Shown here one piece after another: positions 21,961-35,299 of a stretch of DNA of 64,000 nt (positions are counted from its first letter, which is position 1; the number at the start of each line of letters is the position of its first letter). Made by a program: the position numbers and the translations under genes. Under the pieces are notes generated by a model. That model had not been told where the DNA came from. It ran no database searches and was given only the letters and a program-made list of their open reading frames with translations. Origin of the DNA: Bagarius yarrelli (Eukaryota > Chordata > Actinopteri > Siluriformes > Sisoridae). The stretch covers positions 767,001 to 831,000 of the forward strand of contig VCAZ01000113.1 of assembly GCA_005784505.1 (NCBI GenBank), in the 5' to 3' direction.

Positions 21961-22583
21961 AAAGGCAATTACATTTACATTAGGAGACAGAATGGACTGG
22001 AAGGGACGGGAAAGAAATCTAAGTGTCACAAGATAACGTGTCTTCTTGCATGACCAGACAAAGACATAAGGTATCTTCTGTAGAAAAATGAAGGTGCAGA
22101 GGGAACAAGGTGAAATAATCTTTTTAAAAGTGCCTCATCTACTAATTTTGCCTGGGGCCTACATCTTTGAGATAATGCTAATCTCCATCACTGATATGAC
22201 TAACAAATTACAAAAGGCCGAGCTTTTTCAAAAACTAGATTAGATTCGATTCTTATTTTATAAAATCATGTAAAATGGTGCATAGAAACATGTAGGGATT
22301 TTTCAGATGCTTACTTGCAGTCTTTGATTTGTTTTTGCTAATTTTAGACCAATCCCAGCATAAGATGCCCAGAAATGCTAACCCCAACATAAGGTTGTAG
22401 AAAGACAGATGTTAAGCTGATGATGTCACTCGAACTAATTTTGCTTTAAAATTGACATTGTCTGAAAGTAGCTTTGCAAAAATATATCAATTTAGAATAT
22501 ACTTCTTAAAAAGTGTAAGTGTGTCACTTCTCAATTAAACCAAGCCAGAGGCAATAGTGGGGGGAAAACTCCCTGAGATGTAA

Positions 22584-22735
22584 TGAAGTGGTAGAGCACA
22601 GTGGTTAAGGTGTTGGACTAATACTAGAAAAAACAAAGTTTGATTTCCAGCAGCACTGAGCCACCACTGTAAGCCCCTGAGCAAGGCCCTTAACCCCCAA
22701 TTGCTCAGTGGTATAAAAGATATAAATGTAAACTT
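22584..22735 (+). mobile_element. SINE family A copy
   Basis: Head GAAGTGGTAGAGCACAGTGG, B-box-like TTTGATTTCCAGC, body GCCCTTAACCCCCAATTGCT and tail start ATATAAATGTAA. Confidence 0.82.
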
Positions 22736-25730
22736 CCATCTAAAAAACCTATCCTTAAACGAGTGACACCAGAGATTGTCATGATAAAGTACTGATTGTT
22801 CACTGATTGAGGCTTTAGTGTAAAAGTGTTTGCATCAATTTAATCAACTTTATTGTCTCCATGTGATTGGTAAACAAAATATATATTATTATTCTCTACA
22901 TCTGGTTTCTGTTAGCAATAAAACAAGAATCCAAGGCTTCTTTGGCATTTTTGCTTTGATATACTGTATATATCAAGGTCACTATTTATTGTAAGCAGCA
23001 TAGATTTAAGGGCCCAGTCTGCCTTGAGTCAACTGGTCTGGTTGCAGGAGAGGGCATAATGGTGAAAGTTTTTTTTTTTGGCACAAATTGGGCCACTGAA
23101 TACCAATCCAGTGTTGTTAAAATGTCACAATTAGACCCGAGTGTTGTTTATAAACCTGACTATCCTTTTATAGCTACAATTTATCATGTCACTGAGAACG
23201 AGGACAAAGAGTTGAGTGCACGTCAATGGCCCCGTCAGTCACCAGCTGTAAATCCAATAGTACACCTTATAAGTCATTCTGGTGTGACTACTAAGCCCCG
23301 CCCTGATGTGCTTCACCTGTGTTTGATTGTGTGTCTGTTTAAACCCCGGTGTTTACCATCTCAGTAGCCAGATTGTGGCAGTTGAATGATTTTAATTAGC
23401 TTATTTTAAGCTTTATAAGCACCATTTGAGCCTTCCATTCCGTTTACTGAGACCGCTTTTGAGTTCGGTTATCCATTAAAATGACAAACATGGCATAATA
23501 AATTTAGTGTTAACCCAATATCATGTATGGATAGCTTGCAAGTAGTGCAAGTGTGATTGTTGAATAAATCATAACTGACTTTATTCCCTGTTAAATCTGT
23601 AAGGATTAATAAATTTGCACAGCAGAAACTCATGAAACCAGTGAAATCTGCTCGATTTGTGGCTTGTTTATGCTAATCCTGTTTTTTGCCCACTGACATG
23701 AATTATTTTTAGAGTATATAATGATTTAATTGATCTTACTATATTCAAGCAGTTTGCCTGCAAGTCTTTCTCTGCTGGCCTAAACACTATCAGAAGCTGA
23801 CCTACATTTACAAGCGAAATTCTAATATTTGTTCCATTAATTTGTAGCATTTCGTGCATTGCTGCACTGTTTAAACTACGTGTATGTGGATGTTAGATTT
23901 TTTTTGTCCAATCAGATTTTAGTTTCTATGTTGTTGCCATGTTAATATAATCTGCCCAAATCTTTTAGAATCAGTGGTGCTGCCCGTGTAACTTGAACTA
24001 TATTAGCAGTGGTTTCTTTAACTAGTTGGATTTTTAATCCCGCCTTTCGAAGCCTGCTAGCGGGCGCACAATGGCATCAGCCTTTTTATTGTCCTCTGAT
24101 TGGTTGATCAGAGTAAATTCTTTCAGCCTGGCAGAGACTAGCAAAACACGTCTGTACAGTTAAATTAGAATTTTCACGCCCACAATGGCCAAGAGAGAAA
24201 AACAAATTTACTTGGTCTCTCGGTCTCTCACATACTTAAAAATACATTTTTGAGGTGGACTTTTCCGGAAAAGTTAGACATTGTGAGGCGAGTCGGCTAA
24301 CCCTGAAAATAACTAGCTTGTCTCATCCCGAAAAGAGTTTGTTAACCACTTTCAGACCAGTGTGATGACCGGTAATGCTGACTTACAGCCTTTAAATGTA
24401 TTATATATTTTATTTAATTTTCTATGTTTTTATGATGTTATATTAATATTAAGATAAATATTGATTCTGAACTGCTCCAGATGATGTATGTGGCACAGTT
24501 GCAGTTGTATTGTAGGGGTTAGGAGTTGTGTTAACGGGGATTCTTGCTTTAATAAAAATGGTGTTTAATCTTCAACACATAAAACGTAATAATAATAATA
24601 TATAATAATAATATTCAACTTCATTGTGCAAGGTACATGTACAGAGCCAATGAAATGCATTTTATACTGTAATACTGTTATACTGCGTTTTTGTATAGTA
24701 TTGATGGTTTCTATAATTCCCACATCATAGTGGTGCCATTAAGAGGTGTATCAGTCGGGTAAGTTCCCACTGAAAGCCCAGGTACCAAATGCACCGCCCA
24801 CCACTGTGTGTTGCCTACATGCAGAAAGGGTGTCCAACTACATTAATTGATGTGAATGTGTCTAACCATAACCACTGTTTAACTCCCAATTTTGATTAGC
24901 CGAAAGGTCTTGATGAACTTCTACCACATACTAGTGGAGCTGCAGGTTTTTATTAATGCACATAGTGTTAATCTGTCAAAAGCAATTGGGACTCGATTGT
25001 ATGGTGTACAACAACAACTATCATTTATTGTTATTTAACAAAAAAGAATTATTGGTTATATACTGAAGACGTTCTTTGAGAAGATATTTGCATAACACAC
25101 ATATGAATGGAATGACCGGTGTCTGCACTGTATAATATTCTTTGTTTTTTCACCTTCAGGACAGAGGACATTCTTGGTAGCATGAGAAGCAGCTTTATTT
25201 ATTATAACAATACAGAGAGATAGAGAGAGAAATAGCTGGTGGTATTATTACTTAGAAAAATATAAGGAAAGTAATAAGAGGAAATAGACTGTTTTCCATA
25301 TGTTCCATATTTAAAAAAAAAATCATATAAAAAGGTTCATCCTCTCGAGTCGGAAGGGGATTTTGAGCCATGGAAATGTTTAGACCTGTTTCTGTTTTTT
25401 GTTCTAAATATGTCTAAATATGGTAACACTAAATTCAGTACAAACTATGCATACAATAATATATTAACCACATAGATACACGTTTTAGTTTTCAAGAAAA
25501 TAGTGTTTATACATAATAACCTAAAACTTTTTGAAATCAGCAAAAACACAAAAACATATAATTCTGTTTACAAGACCTTTGAGTACTGAATGTGGTGGAC
25601 CAGAGATTTTTATACAGAATAGTATGAAAACCGCTGATTTTTGTATTAGAAAGGCCATATGTGAGGGAGTGTCAATGGTCCTGAATACTGATGGGTTACA
25701 CACCTGAGGAAACGAAGCCCCTCCACTAAT
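22736..25730. other. long intergenic stretch
   Basis: No gene is recognised. A retroposon tail fragment is at 24612-24665. An LTR-like CACCTGTGTTTGATTG segment is near 23310. A low-copy GC-rich patch with a short ATG frame is near 24180-24270. Confidence 0.45.
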
Positions 25731-26045
25731 GGGCCACCAGCCTCCTAACGGACCATCCCAGTAGTGTACATCACATGCTTGGCATTTCCAGGGTGCTTGT
25801 TGTTTCTTGGCATGCAATGTCTTGCAAAGAACACAGATCCGGCAACCAGCAGTGGCAAGATGGCTGGAATCTGAGGCTAGCTCAGCTTCAACAACTGGTC
25901 TGTTCTGGTGCAGTTTTTTGTGATGAGCCACGTAGTTCTGCAATGCGGTAAAGACAATTTTTCTGTTCCACTTCCTGGTTTGCTGCTGTGTGGTGTAGTA
26001 CTGTAGCAACTGATCAGACAGCTCTTTTTTAATATCATTTACATT
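25731..26045 (-). pseudogene. piggyBac-type transposase C-terminal relic
   Basis: The minus frame reads ELSDQLLQYYTTQQQTRKW, the conserved segment that follows the last catalytic region of piggyBac (PGBD) transposases. It is followed after a gap by a Cys-rich end (CRICVLCKTLH, WKCQACDV) resembling the C-terminal zinc-binding domain of that family. The DDD catalytic part is absent. A SINE (26033-26165) directly abuts or interrupts the upstream side. Alternatives are a PGBD-derived host gene exon, but nothing else of such a gene is visible. Confidence 0.7.
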
Positions 26046-26165
26046 TGCAGCATTTGGCAGACGTCCAAATCCAGACAGACTAACATTGATGTTTTTTATA
26101 CAACTGAGCAATTGTGGGTTAGGGGCCTTGCTCAGGGGTCCAAGGATGGTAACTGGGTGGTACTG
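26033..26165 (-). mobile_element. SINE family A copy, inserted at the piggyBac relic
   Basis: TTTGCAGCATTTGGCAGACG, then CAACTGAGCAATTGTGGGTT and GGGGCCTTGCTCAGGGGTCC. The head is missing past the poly-T at 26169. Confidence 0.8.
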
Positions 26166-27808
26166 GGATTTTTTTTTTTTTTTTTATCAATGCGTACCTA
26201 ATACATGGTTTGTTAATACCGGCTAACTTGTTAATAATGTTTGGTGGGAAAATTAATATCACTTCGCAGTAACAGTTATTTTACTTCGCAGTAATTTTCA
26301 TTTTGAGCTCTGTCTCAGGTTCTGCTCTATTAACCACCGGAGGACATTATTACAATAATATTTAGTCAAAAGTAGTGTTTTACGAGATAATTTTTTTCTT
26401 GAGTCTTAAAAATAGGATGGAGTTTAAACATAAGTTAATGAATACAATTTATAAGAGTTAGATTAGATTTTAATTAGTTTGTAATTATCACATGCCTCGA
26501 CTTACTATTCATGCATATTTAAGTAAGCAACTTCATGAAAGCCGAAATCTTCATGTAAAAAGATATTCGGGAATCATCATCCAAAACATTACTGTATGTA
26601 AAGTATATACAGTATCAATTTCTTCAGAATTGCCTATGAATGTATAACATAAAAAAAAAAAAAAGCTTTACAGTACATGTTATTAATTTATTTCTGCCTC
26701 TGAAATTTTGCAATAGGTGTCCAATGTGGATGAAATGCAGCAACTTTCTGTAAGTTAACAACGTACATCAGGACACCGTGGCATATCAACTGTAAAAATA
26801 GATGTGGGTAATGCAGATCTCCATGTTCTGCCATTGCTTATCTTTACACAAAGATTGCTCAAAGTTTGACATTGCTGTTCTGGGCGAGGAGCAAACCCTG
26901 CAAAAGAAATGTAGCAGTGGAAACACTGAGTCTTGTTCTGGTGCACTATCCTGGCTGGATTCCATTACCCGGAGTTCTGCATTTCATTAGCAGATGAGAG
27001 AATGAGACGTACTTAGCAGTGCTTAAAATGTCCTGCTAAGGACTTAGGCTTATGGCTCAGCATAATTATTGACTTATTTTCCTCTGTCCTAGTTTTTTTT
27101 CTTTTGCTGACACATCCTTCAGTTTTCACATATCAATCTCTTTAAACATAACTCATTTGCTGAAAGGGAGTCACTGTCTAGAAACCCTCGTTCTGGATCC
27201 AGGAGAGGAGTTGGAAGATGTCGGATTATGACAGACTGGACTAACTGCACTTAAAAATATTGTGTGCATGAAAAAAAGAAAGAAAGAAGCTTTGAATAGA
27301 AATGGAAGCTTAATAGTAAAGTATGGGAAGTCTGCAGATTTTTGTTCCATCTGTTGGCGCATGTCTGGGGTTTCTGTCTCTGGATTTATTAATATTTCAA
27401 AAACCTGCTAAAGTTTTTTTTTTACACATTCTACATTTTATAACAGTTTTATCAACTCTACATTCATTTTTGTGTTCTTACAGATCTCTCCTCTCTCTTG
27501 CTTAACTGTTTTCATCCTATTCCCTCTCTTTCACCTTTTTTTCATGGTCCTTTTTACTTTCACCTTTTTTCTTTCACTGTTGCTCATTAAACCTAATACA
27601 GAATTCCTCATTTATCCATCTCCCTCTTCCTCTTTCTCTTTTATTTCTACATCCCTTTCTTCTCTTGTGAAGGTGACCTTGGTTCAGCTTGTATTTTACC
27701 AATTGATTGCTTTGCTGGAAGGACCAGGGGCTTCCCTCCCACGCGACCAGGCGAGGGAGGGGTGGCACATAGGTGCATATGGTGCGGGGGTGTAGTGCAG
27801 CATGCTGA
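26166..27808. other. intergenic stretch
   Basis: No supported gene. Pyrimidine-rich at 27470-27670. Confidence 0.45.

Positions 27809-27838
<30 letters not shown>
27809..27838. repeat. (TG)n microsatellite
   Basis: About 14 TG units. Confidence 0.95.
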
Positions 27839-27843
<5 letters not shown>

Positions 27844-28119
27844 TAGCCAAACTAGCAAACAGGAACACATAAAACATGCATCCATCCACCTCTCAGTGAT
27901 CCTAGCTGCCCTAAGCAATCGAATAACTGAGTCAAGCCTCCTTCCTGAGCAACATGCATCCTGACCGTATTCACCCACACACAACAGATTACATCCTCAA
28001 GCATGCAAAACTGCATTCTAACACATTTCAGCTCTGCTGGTTAGTGTTAACCCTGAACCAGAATCTGCTGGTCTGCATTCTTTAATTGCATTCTTTTTTC
28101 CATTTAATTACAGTTGCTT

Positions 28120-28335
28120 ATACAGTGCCTTGAAAAAAGTCTTTATTTTGTCACCTTACAACCACAAATTTTAATGTATTTCATTGAGATTTTATATAAC
28201 AGACCAACACAAAGTAGCGTCATTGTAAAGTGAAATGAAAGTGATATACGTTTTTTCAAAATTTGAAGCAAATAAAAATCTAAAAAGTGTGGTGTGCATT
28301 TGTATTCAGCCCTCCCTGCACTCTGATACCCCTAA
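28120..28335. repeat. Tc1-like terminal inverted repeat fragment
   Basis: It starts TACAGTGCCTTGAAAAAAGT and continues TTGTCACCTTACAACCACAA, CAACACAAAGTAGC and GTGGTGTGCATTTGTATTCA. This is the terminal part of a fish Tc1 family different from the two near 4-7 kb. No transposase follows. The extreme right edge of the window (63962-64000) begins a similar sequence. Confidence 0.7.
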
Positions 28336-28577
28336 ATCAAATAAATAAAATGTATTAAGTTTAGATTAGTGTATTTTGGATTTTAATAGTTAATAGCATA
28401 AAAGACAAAAAATTATAATGTTTATAAGAAAAGTCAGAGAAGATTGACCAAGCTTAAGGTTAGGTTAAGCTAACAGAAAGGCACATTGTATTTTAAAAGT
28501 CACTAACTCAAATAATTACTTTGTACAGCGATGATAAACAGAAAATATAGAACACAATAAAAGACGACATTTCTTTT

Positions 28578-28750
28578 GCGGGAAATGGTAAAGGTGTTGG
28601 ACTGCTTATTGGAAGATCGGGGTTCGATTTCCAGCACCACCAAGTTGCCACTGAGTCCTTAACCCCGAATTGTTCAGTTGTATAAAAGAAATAAATGTAA
28701 GTTGCTCGGGATAAGAATGTCTGCCAAATGCTGTAAATGTAAATGTGAAT
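28578..28750 (+). mobile_element. SINE family A copy
   Basis: Head GGTAAAGGTGTTGGACTGCT, B box GGGTTCGATTTCCAGC, tail AATGTCTGCCAAATGCTGTA followed by AAATG units. Confidence 0.85.
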
Positions 28751-29082
28751 GTTTTGCTGCAGAAGAAAAAAAAAGCCAACAAACTAATGAATGTAAGCAG
28801 AGGCAATGGTAAAAAAAAAAAAAAGGAGAGCACTTCAGGAGTACTGCGTGGGTGGGTGAGAAACCCACGAATGCGCATGTATCGACAATCAACAACGTAC
28901 AACTTTATGCACAGAGTGTAAAATATGTAAAAGACAGCATTCCTTAAAATTCAGTGAAAATGAAATTTAACACAGTGGCTTGCTAAAAATCCACTTGCCC
29001 TCTTACTTTTTTACAAATGTTCATGTTTATAATCACAAAAAAACTTATAAATACGTATATTAAAACGTTATTTTTGAAGCAA

Positions 29083-29965
29083 CACTATATGACTAAAAAT
29101 TAGTAATACAATAAATGTGTAAATGTAAATATGCCTATAAACATTTATGATTTTGTATTAGTGATTTGGTAACTAGAAGCAACAGTTGTCTAGCATGTCT
29201 TTATATGCTTAAGCGTTCTTCACTGGAAATAGAAAACCAAAACACTGTTCCAGCATGACAAGTGTAAATCAAGTGTCCTACACAGAACCACAACTTTGGA
29301 ATGAACTGTTATTCCAACTAAATAGTGACTAAAGTTATTACTTTTGTGCCATTTGGCAGACACCCTTATCCAGAGGGACTTACTTTATCTCCTTTATACA
29401 TCTAAGCAATTGGGGTTAAGGGCCTTGCTCAGGGACCCAGCAGTGGCAATTTGGTGGTGCTGGGAATCAAACCATGATCTTCCAATTAGCAGCCCGACAC
29501 TTTAACCACTGCGATACTACATCACAAAAAAAACGGTTACAACTTAACCTGAAAAAGGATGTTAACGTCTGGAGTTATGGATCTGGTAGTCAGTTTAAAT
29601 GGCTAAGGCCCGTCCATGAGGTTTGGGAACGTTTGGGAACATCACCAAGCGCCTCAAGCAAAACTCAATCTATACTAGAAAACTTGCATACTTTAGGAAT
29701 CCAGCATTTAATTGCTCTTGACTAATGTTCATTGCTATCCTTCGATCAGACCGCTTAGGGTTCTTTCCAGGCAGACCAAACAAAGTTTGGAGAGACACAC
29801 TTCTCCTGGAAATCCTGTTCATATCAACCAATCGAAGGACAACTTTAAAACTCCTGAAGCTTCACAGCTAAGTGTGCCATATCCAGGTGGTCAGTCAGCG
29901 GTCCGTGGGCGTGAGGTCTAGGGCTGAGACTGGGTGTCCCAATACTTTTATCAATATAATGTATA
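29083..29965. mobile_element. non-autonomous Tc1/mariner-type element with a SINE inside
   Basis: The left end CACTATATGACTAAAAATTA and right end GTGTCCCAATACTTTTATCA form degraded inverted termini. The inside keeps a transposase FQHD-like scrap at 29240-29262 and is interrupted by a SINE A copy at 29346-29522. Boundaries are approximate. Confidence 0.55.
29346..29522 (-). mobile_element. SINE family A copy, nested in a DNA transposon relic
   Basis: CATTTGGCAGACACCCTTAT, GGGGTTAAGGGCCTTGCTCA, then GACACTTTAACCACTGCGAT. It is nearly full length on the minus strand. Confidence 0.88.
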
Positions 29966-31039
29966 TACTTTTATTTGATATGATAAAATGATTTCGTCTG
30001 ATTAGTGTTTGTTTGTTTATTGATGGTAACATAAAACTGCAACACTAAAGGACAGACACAGCATTTTTATTAATCTCAAATGATCACTGGTCATAATAAG
30101 TGCAAGGCAAGCCAGACTGACAAAAAAGGTCTGTGTGAGTGTCATGCTTATACCAATAGAGAGAGTACTGCAGGACTGTGAAGCAGCATGGCTCACTATT
30201 AGCTCTGGAATCACCAAGAATCTCCTTGCTTCCTCTTCCTTTTGTGGAAGAGGTATGCAACCAAAAAAATAGAGCCAACCTTTCTAAATCATTCTTTGTT
30301 CTCATTGGACTTATAGGATGGTCGGGTAGGATTTTGATGAAGGGGTGTACTCAGCCTGCCCTCTCATCTGTACTTAGCCAAGTATGGAAGATTGTTTTTT
30401 TTTTAAGTCAGATCATCTATATAAGGGAACGTTTGCTTAGCAGTGTGAACATCCAATGGCATTTCTGCATGCCACTTTCATGCATTGCTGGATAATGGAC
30501 AAGTTTGTGCTTCACTCTGACAACTGGAAAGTTCCATCTAATGGCTTTGTTACCAAATGAAGTAATAGGTGTTGGATGAGTAATGGCTTTCAGAGCACTG
30601 TAAAAGAAAGAAAACTCTACCTAGAAGAACCTGCTAAATAGCAAAAAGAGTATTATTTAATTCATTTGATATAAATAGTTGTCCATTTCTAATTTAATGG
30701 CATTTTTATGTGTATGGATGCGCAAAACCGGTCAAATCTAAAAAAAAAAATAAAGTAGAGGTTTTATCACGTGATTGCATACAAGTACAGATATAAACAG
30801 AACATGACGAACATTTTTCAGCTTGATGCTAAAAATTATTTCATACCGGATACCAATGACTGTTACACATGTAACGTTACATAACCTTATAGTCATATCA
30901 CACAGTAATTTATCGATTTTTAGTGATCAATACAAACAACTTAGCGCAAGTCTACATAATCGAATATCGACAAAAAAAATCAATGTGGTAATTCTCATAT
31001 TGATAAGTTGCCTAAAAGGTCCTGGCTACACAAAGTAAA
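29966..31039. other. intergenic stretch
   Basis: No recognisable gene or repeat. Confidence 0.45.
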
Positions 31040-31705
31040 ATTATCTTATCAGCTGAAATTTAACCCTTGCAAAACTGAACAACTACCCATCCCAGTTCCC
31101 CAGACTCGTCCCCATGCCAATATCTTGCAATCACCGTGGACAGTTCACTAATCTCTGCTCGCAACCTTGGAGTAATTATAGACAATCAATTTTACTTTTC
31201 CTCACATATTACTAATTGAAACTTTCCTGCAGGTTTATCCTCCATAACATCAGGAGGATGTGACCGTTCTTATCTCCTCAGGCCACTTGGTTGCTTGTGC
31301 AGTCTTTTGTAATTTCTACTACTGCAACTCACTCCTGGCAGGTCTTTCAATGAGTGCAATTCATCCTCTGCAGAGGATTCAGAATGCAGCTGCACATGTT
31401 GTTTTCAACCTTTCCAAAATGTCACAAACCACTCCACTGTTGCGCTCCCTCCACTTGCTCCCAGTAGCTGCATGCATCAGATTTAAAACACTGCCTACAA
31501 ATACATAAACGGAGCAGCACCCTTCTACCCAACTACCTTGACTAGTCCCACCATCCCCTAGGACAAGAGGTAGGTCAGCCTCTAGACTCTAAGGCACCGA
31601 GATGATGAAATGAACTTCCTATCAATGTCAGACCAGCAGAGGAACTGGTTGTCTTTGAGAGACGATGTAAGACTTTCCTCTTTTCCAAATACCTAAGCAC
31701 TTGAG
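31040..31705 (+). pseudogene. LINE reverse transcriptase C-terminal region (L2/CR1-like group)
   Basis: Scattered frames read ARNLGVIIDNQFYFSSHI, then YYCNSLLAGLSMSAIHPLQR, QNAAAHVVFNL and TTPLLRSLHLLPVAACIRFK. This order follows the conserved region downstream of the RT domain in fish L2/CR1-type LINEs. Several frameshifts and stops occur and the catalytic RT core is absent. Clade assignment is from memory of the motif order and is approximate. Confidence 0.7.
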
Positions 31706-33384
31706 ATAAAAGGACTTATGGTGCTTTTTAACGGTTTTTGTCTGTTGTTACACAAAAGTTTTTCTTTATCTCTTTATTCATCACATATCCGAAATTATAT
31801 TTAAATTAATTCATTATATTTATTCAATTACATACCTTGTCTCTTAAACCCAATGCTTACAGAGAATGATGTAAGATAAAGAATATATTAAGGTATTTTT
31901 CCTTTACTAGTAAGAAGTGCAATAAATATTCTGTGTGTATTTTGTTTATATTTATTTTTTTAGGGTAACACTTTATTTAATTTTATTTAATGCAATCTAA
32001 TCCCATTATATAGTTTAAGCAAACAGACAATAACTTACAGGATAAATCGTGTTTTCTATCGTTAAGATTTTTCCAAAAAAAAAAATACTTCTATGCAAAT
32101 ACTTCTATGCTACAGTAAAAAAAAATGTTTATGTTTGAAATTTCACGTTCACTGATAATGAGAGCTGCTGCCAGTGAATATCAAGGCTACCAGGTTAGAA
32201 TCTGTTAATAAGGGTGACAGATTGAGTGTTACTCCAAGAAAGTAAATTTGATCATTAGCAGAGCAGCTAATTACAGCCACATTTCTGTAGTCCTTGGACT
32301 GTAAAAGAGGACATTGAAGATGTTACAGTCAATCTGATATTTCTAGCTCTTTCAATGAGGATAACAAAGCTGTTGCATCTAAAAAAAGCTGCAAGGCTGA
32401 TTTTAAACCAAGAGTTAATCCGCCTTTTTAAACTCCTACCCTGTCTATCAATGTGAAAGAACCACCGTTGAGCAGATTGCTATTTGAACAGTAAAGCATT
32501 CTCTGCACAGCAGTTTAAGAACCTGTTTAAGAACAAAGAGAATAAAATAAACGAAATAGATAGGCTAAGCTAACATGATTAATTTAAAAATGTCGATTTT
32601 ATGTTTGAGCATTTCTGTTGATCTACTGAGTCAGTATCATGTTTTTGAGAACTTTTGAGAAAAGGACATCTGACTTACTGACATAACTGACTGATATGTT
32701 TAGAAACGAATCAAATGTACAACCAGTGCGCAACCATAGATGGTTGATAAAGCAGTTTTTGAGACTATATGATGAATTTTGCATCAACTAGCAAAATCCA
32801 ACATTTAGCTGATCACAGTTCTAAACATGATAGATTTCATCCTCCTTTGTTGGTTGCAGATCGCTAAAACAGCGACACACAGGTCTTAAAGAAATCCAAT
32901 AGAATCCAACCAGGCTGATTTTGTGTGTCATATGAATAAGATGTTCACCAAATGATTCATAGGCAATCTGTCTGCCATTTGACTGCCATTTGATTGACAA
33001 AAATGGCCATGTTTTATTTCTGAATTCTTAGTCTTTTTTAATGTGGCTTGTTTAAAAGAGTGTGACTTGTAAGTCTGTTATACCTCAAGATGTTCAGGGA
33101 ATTTTACCCTAAATATATGTTTAGTAATTTAAGTAATTTTGATCATTCTAGTAGAGGAATTCCAAAATGACAAGTTAACAAAACTGGCGAGTTACAAAAA
33201 AAATTCAAAACCTGTCCCAAACATGGAATGCATATTTTGTAGTCTATAGACTCTATGTTGTTAGGTCATGTATTTCACAGTTGCACTATCATTCAGCATA
33301 CAAATATGACATACAAGTCTGTTTTGGCATGTAGGTGGTGAAATAACCTTCCTTCAAATGTCTGAATAACTGAATTAGTGACAA
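31706..33384. other. AT-rich intergenic stretch
   Basis: No gene or known element is recognised. Confidence 0.45.
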
Positions 33385-34265
33385 CTAAAGTGGATGAGTG
33401 GGCATAGAATTTTGGGCATTTTTGGCCCAACTAGTAAATAATGGTAGGGCCTGTTGTAAACTATAAGAACAACGTAGATTAGTGACAAAATCTATAGAGA
33501 GGTAAAAACAAGGTCTTTGGGAAATAGGTAAGAGTTCCAGTAGGCCCCCAGGTACGTGTCGTGGGGTTTTAGATTGGGCACATACCTTGCATGCTTTGAT
33601 GAAGTTCTCCACCTCTTTCTTATAATTGGGCCATCAATAGGCGTTACTGATTAGTTCCACAGTGCATTATATACCTGGATATCCTGAGCTGAGGGAGGAG
33701 TGAACCCAGTTCATAATGCAAGGATGTAAACTGATTGGCAGATACTCTTTGTTGGGAGGACACGAGGCTGGGGGAGGATCGTCCTGCTGTTCTGTCAATA
33801 ACTCCTTAGAGATGTCCCATCGAATGGGCGTGAGAATTATACTGGGATTAAGCACCAGACCAGGGCACTGGTTTCTTTGAGGAGGATCATATCGACAATA
33901 TCGTCAGCTTTACTATTGTTTAATCCTGGGTGATAGGTTGGGGTGGCGGAGTATGAGTGCTGTGGTAAACTTGATCTATGATATTTCAAAGGCTTTAGTG
34001 GCTGTCTCAGTCCACCTAAGTTTTACAGGCTTACTCTTTAAAAGCAAGGTTATGCGGGCTGTAGTCATAATGAAATGTTAACGAATCCTTTGTAATTCTC
34101 TCACGTTTTTGGATAAAAGTTACTCAGTGACTGCTTCCACCTTGGCAGAGTTCATCACCACCCCCTGCTAATTGATGCAATAACCAAGAAATGTAACCTG
34201 GGTTTGGTAAAACTTAGACTTCTCAGCCTTGACATACAGATGTTTTGCCTTCTTTTCTACAAAGA
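33385..34265 (-). pseudogene. Ty3/gypsy-type pol relic (RT end to integrase start)
   Basis: Reading leftwards on the minus strand: LYVKAEKSKF and QVTFLGYCIN (about 34265-34165) are the end of a gypsy-type reverse transcriptase. MLNPSIILTPIRWDISKELL (33855 down) and then MENFIKACKVCAQSKTPRHV (33612 down) are the linker and the zinc-binding N-terminus of integrase, followed by a degraded core start (SIDFVTNLR). Most of RNase H is deleted around 33860-34000. Pieces lie in at least three frames, so no functional product is possible. No flanking LTR pair was recognised. Confidence 0.8.
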
Positions 34266-34590
34266 AAAAGGTGAGGTGGAAGGACAGGTGAGATGGAAAG
34301 ACAAATAAAGCCAGAAGCAAGAGCTTCTTTAACATAGGCTGTCATGTCTTGACTCTCGGGTTGTGACAGAGGATAGATTCAGCTCCTGGGTTGCTTATAC
34401 TAATCTATACTATAAAGAATCTCTAATGAAGTTTCCTAATAAAAACACTAAAAACTTTTTGGTGGTAAATATTGTGTTAAATTAAATTAAATTAGGTTTG
34501 TAATTCGAAAACATGTTAAATGTTTGATATGTTAATTCTGGGCAATGTTTCAGAATGTAAAAAAATTAGAAAGACACAGGGCAAAGGCAT
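34266..34590. other. short unassigned stretch
   Basis: Possibly the continuation of the gypsy relic; nothing clear is readable. Confidence 0.35.
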
Positions 34591-34815
34591 GGGGGAAGTG
34601 GTGGCTTAGTGTTCAAGGTATTGGACTGATACATGAAAGATCGAGGTTCGATTCCCAGCACCACCAAGTTACCACCACTGGACCCCTAAGCAAGGCCCTT
34701 AACCCCTAATTGTTTAATTGTATAGAACAGGTTAATGTAGATAGACTTAAGATGAACGTAAGTCGCTCTGGATAAAGGTGTCTACCAAATGCCGTAAATG
34801 TGGATATAAATGCAG
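34591..34815 (+). mobile_element. SINE family A copy, slightly long
   Basis: Head GAAGTGGTGGCTTAGTGTTC, B box GAGGTTCGATTCCCAGC, tail AAGTCGCTCTGGATAAAGGT and CTACCAAATGCCGTAAATG. It is about 40 bp longer than its siblings because of an insertion in the body. Confidence 0.88.
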
Positions 34816-35139
34816 AAGAGTTCATTAAAGGTCACACACTCTAAAGTATTGACTATACATTCATCAGTGTCTGGTGCACATCATTATTCAGTCACTGATT
34901 ATACAGTCAGCATAAAGTATGACCTAGTGTCAATTTATTAGATAGAGCAAAGTCATATTTTGACTGCTTGTCCCAGACTTGGATTTCAGATTTGTATTAC
35001 TGTTTCTTAATGAGTTAGAATTTCAGCCTTTCTGTTTTTTTGCTACAGTTAAATTATTGAAATTAACAAATATATTTTAAAATTGCATAGGGGTAATCAG
35101 AGTATATACCAAATAATTTTATTCGTATCCCTGGCTTTA

Positions 35140-35258
35140 TGTGAGGAGTTGTCCATGTTCTCCCTGTACTTGCATTTGTTCACTCGGGGTAGTCCGGTTT
35201 TCTCCTACAGCCCAAAAGCATGTTAGGCTGATTGGTGATTCTAAATTGCCGACTAGAC

Positions 35259-35299
<41 letters not shown>

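Noticed and set aside
23210..23270. WPRQSPAVNPIVHL-like peptide recalling the Tc1 DLNPIEHL motif
   Set aside because: It is isolated, has no flanking transposase sequence and lies in a chance ORF.
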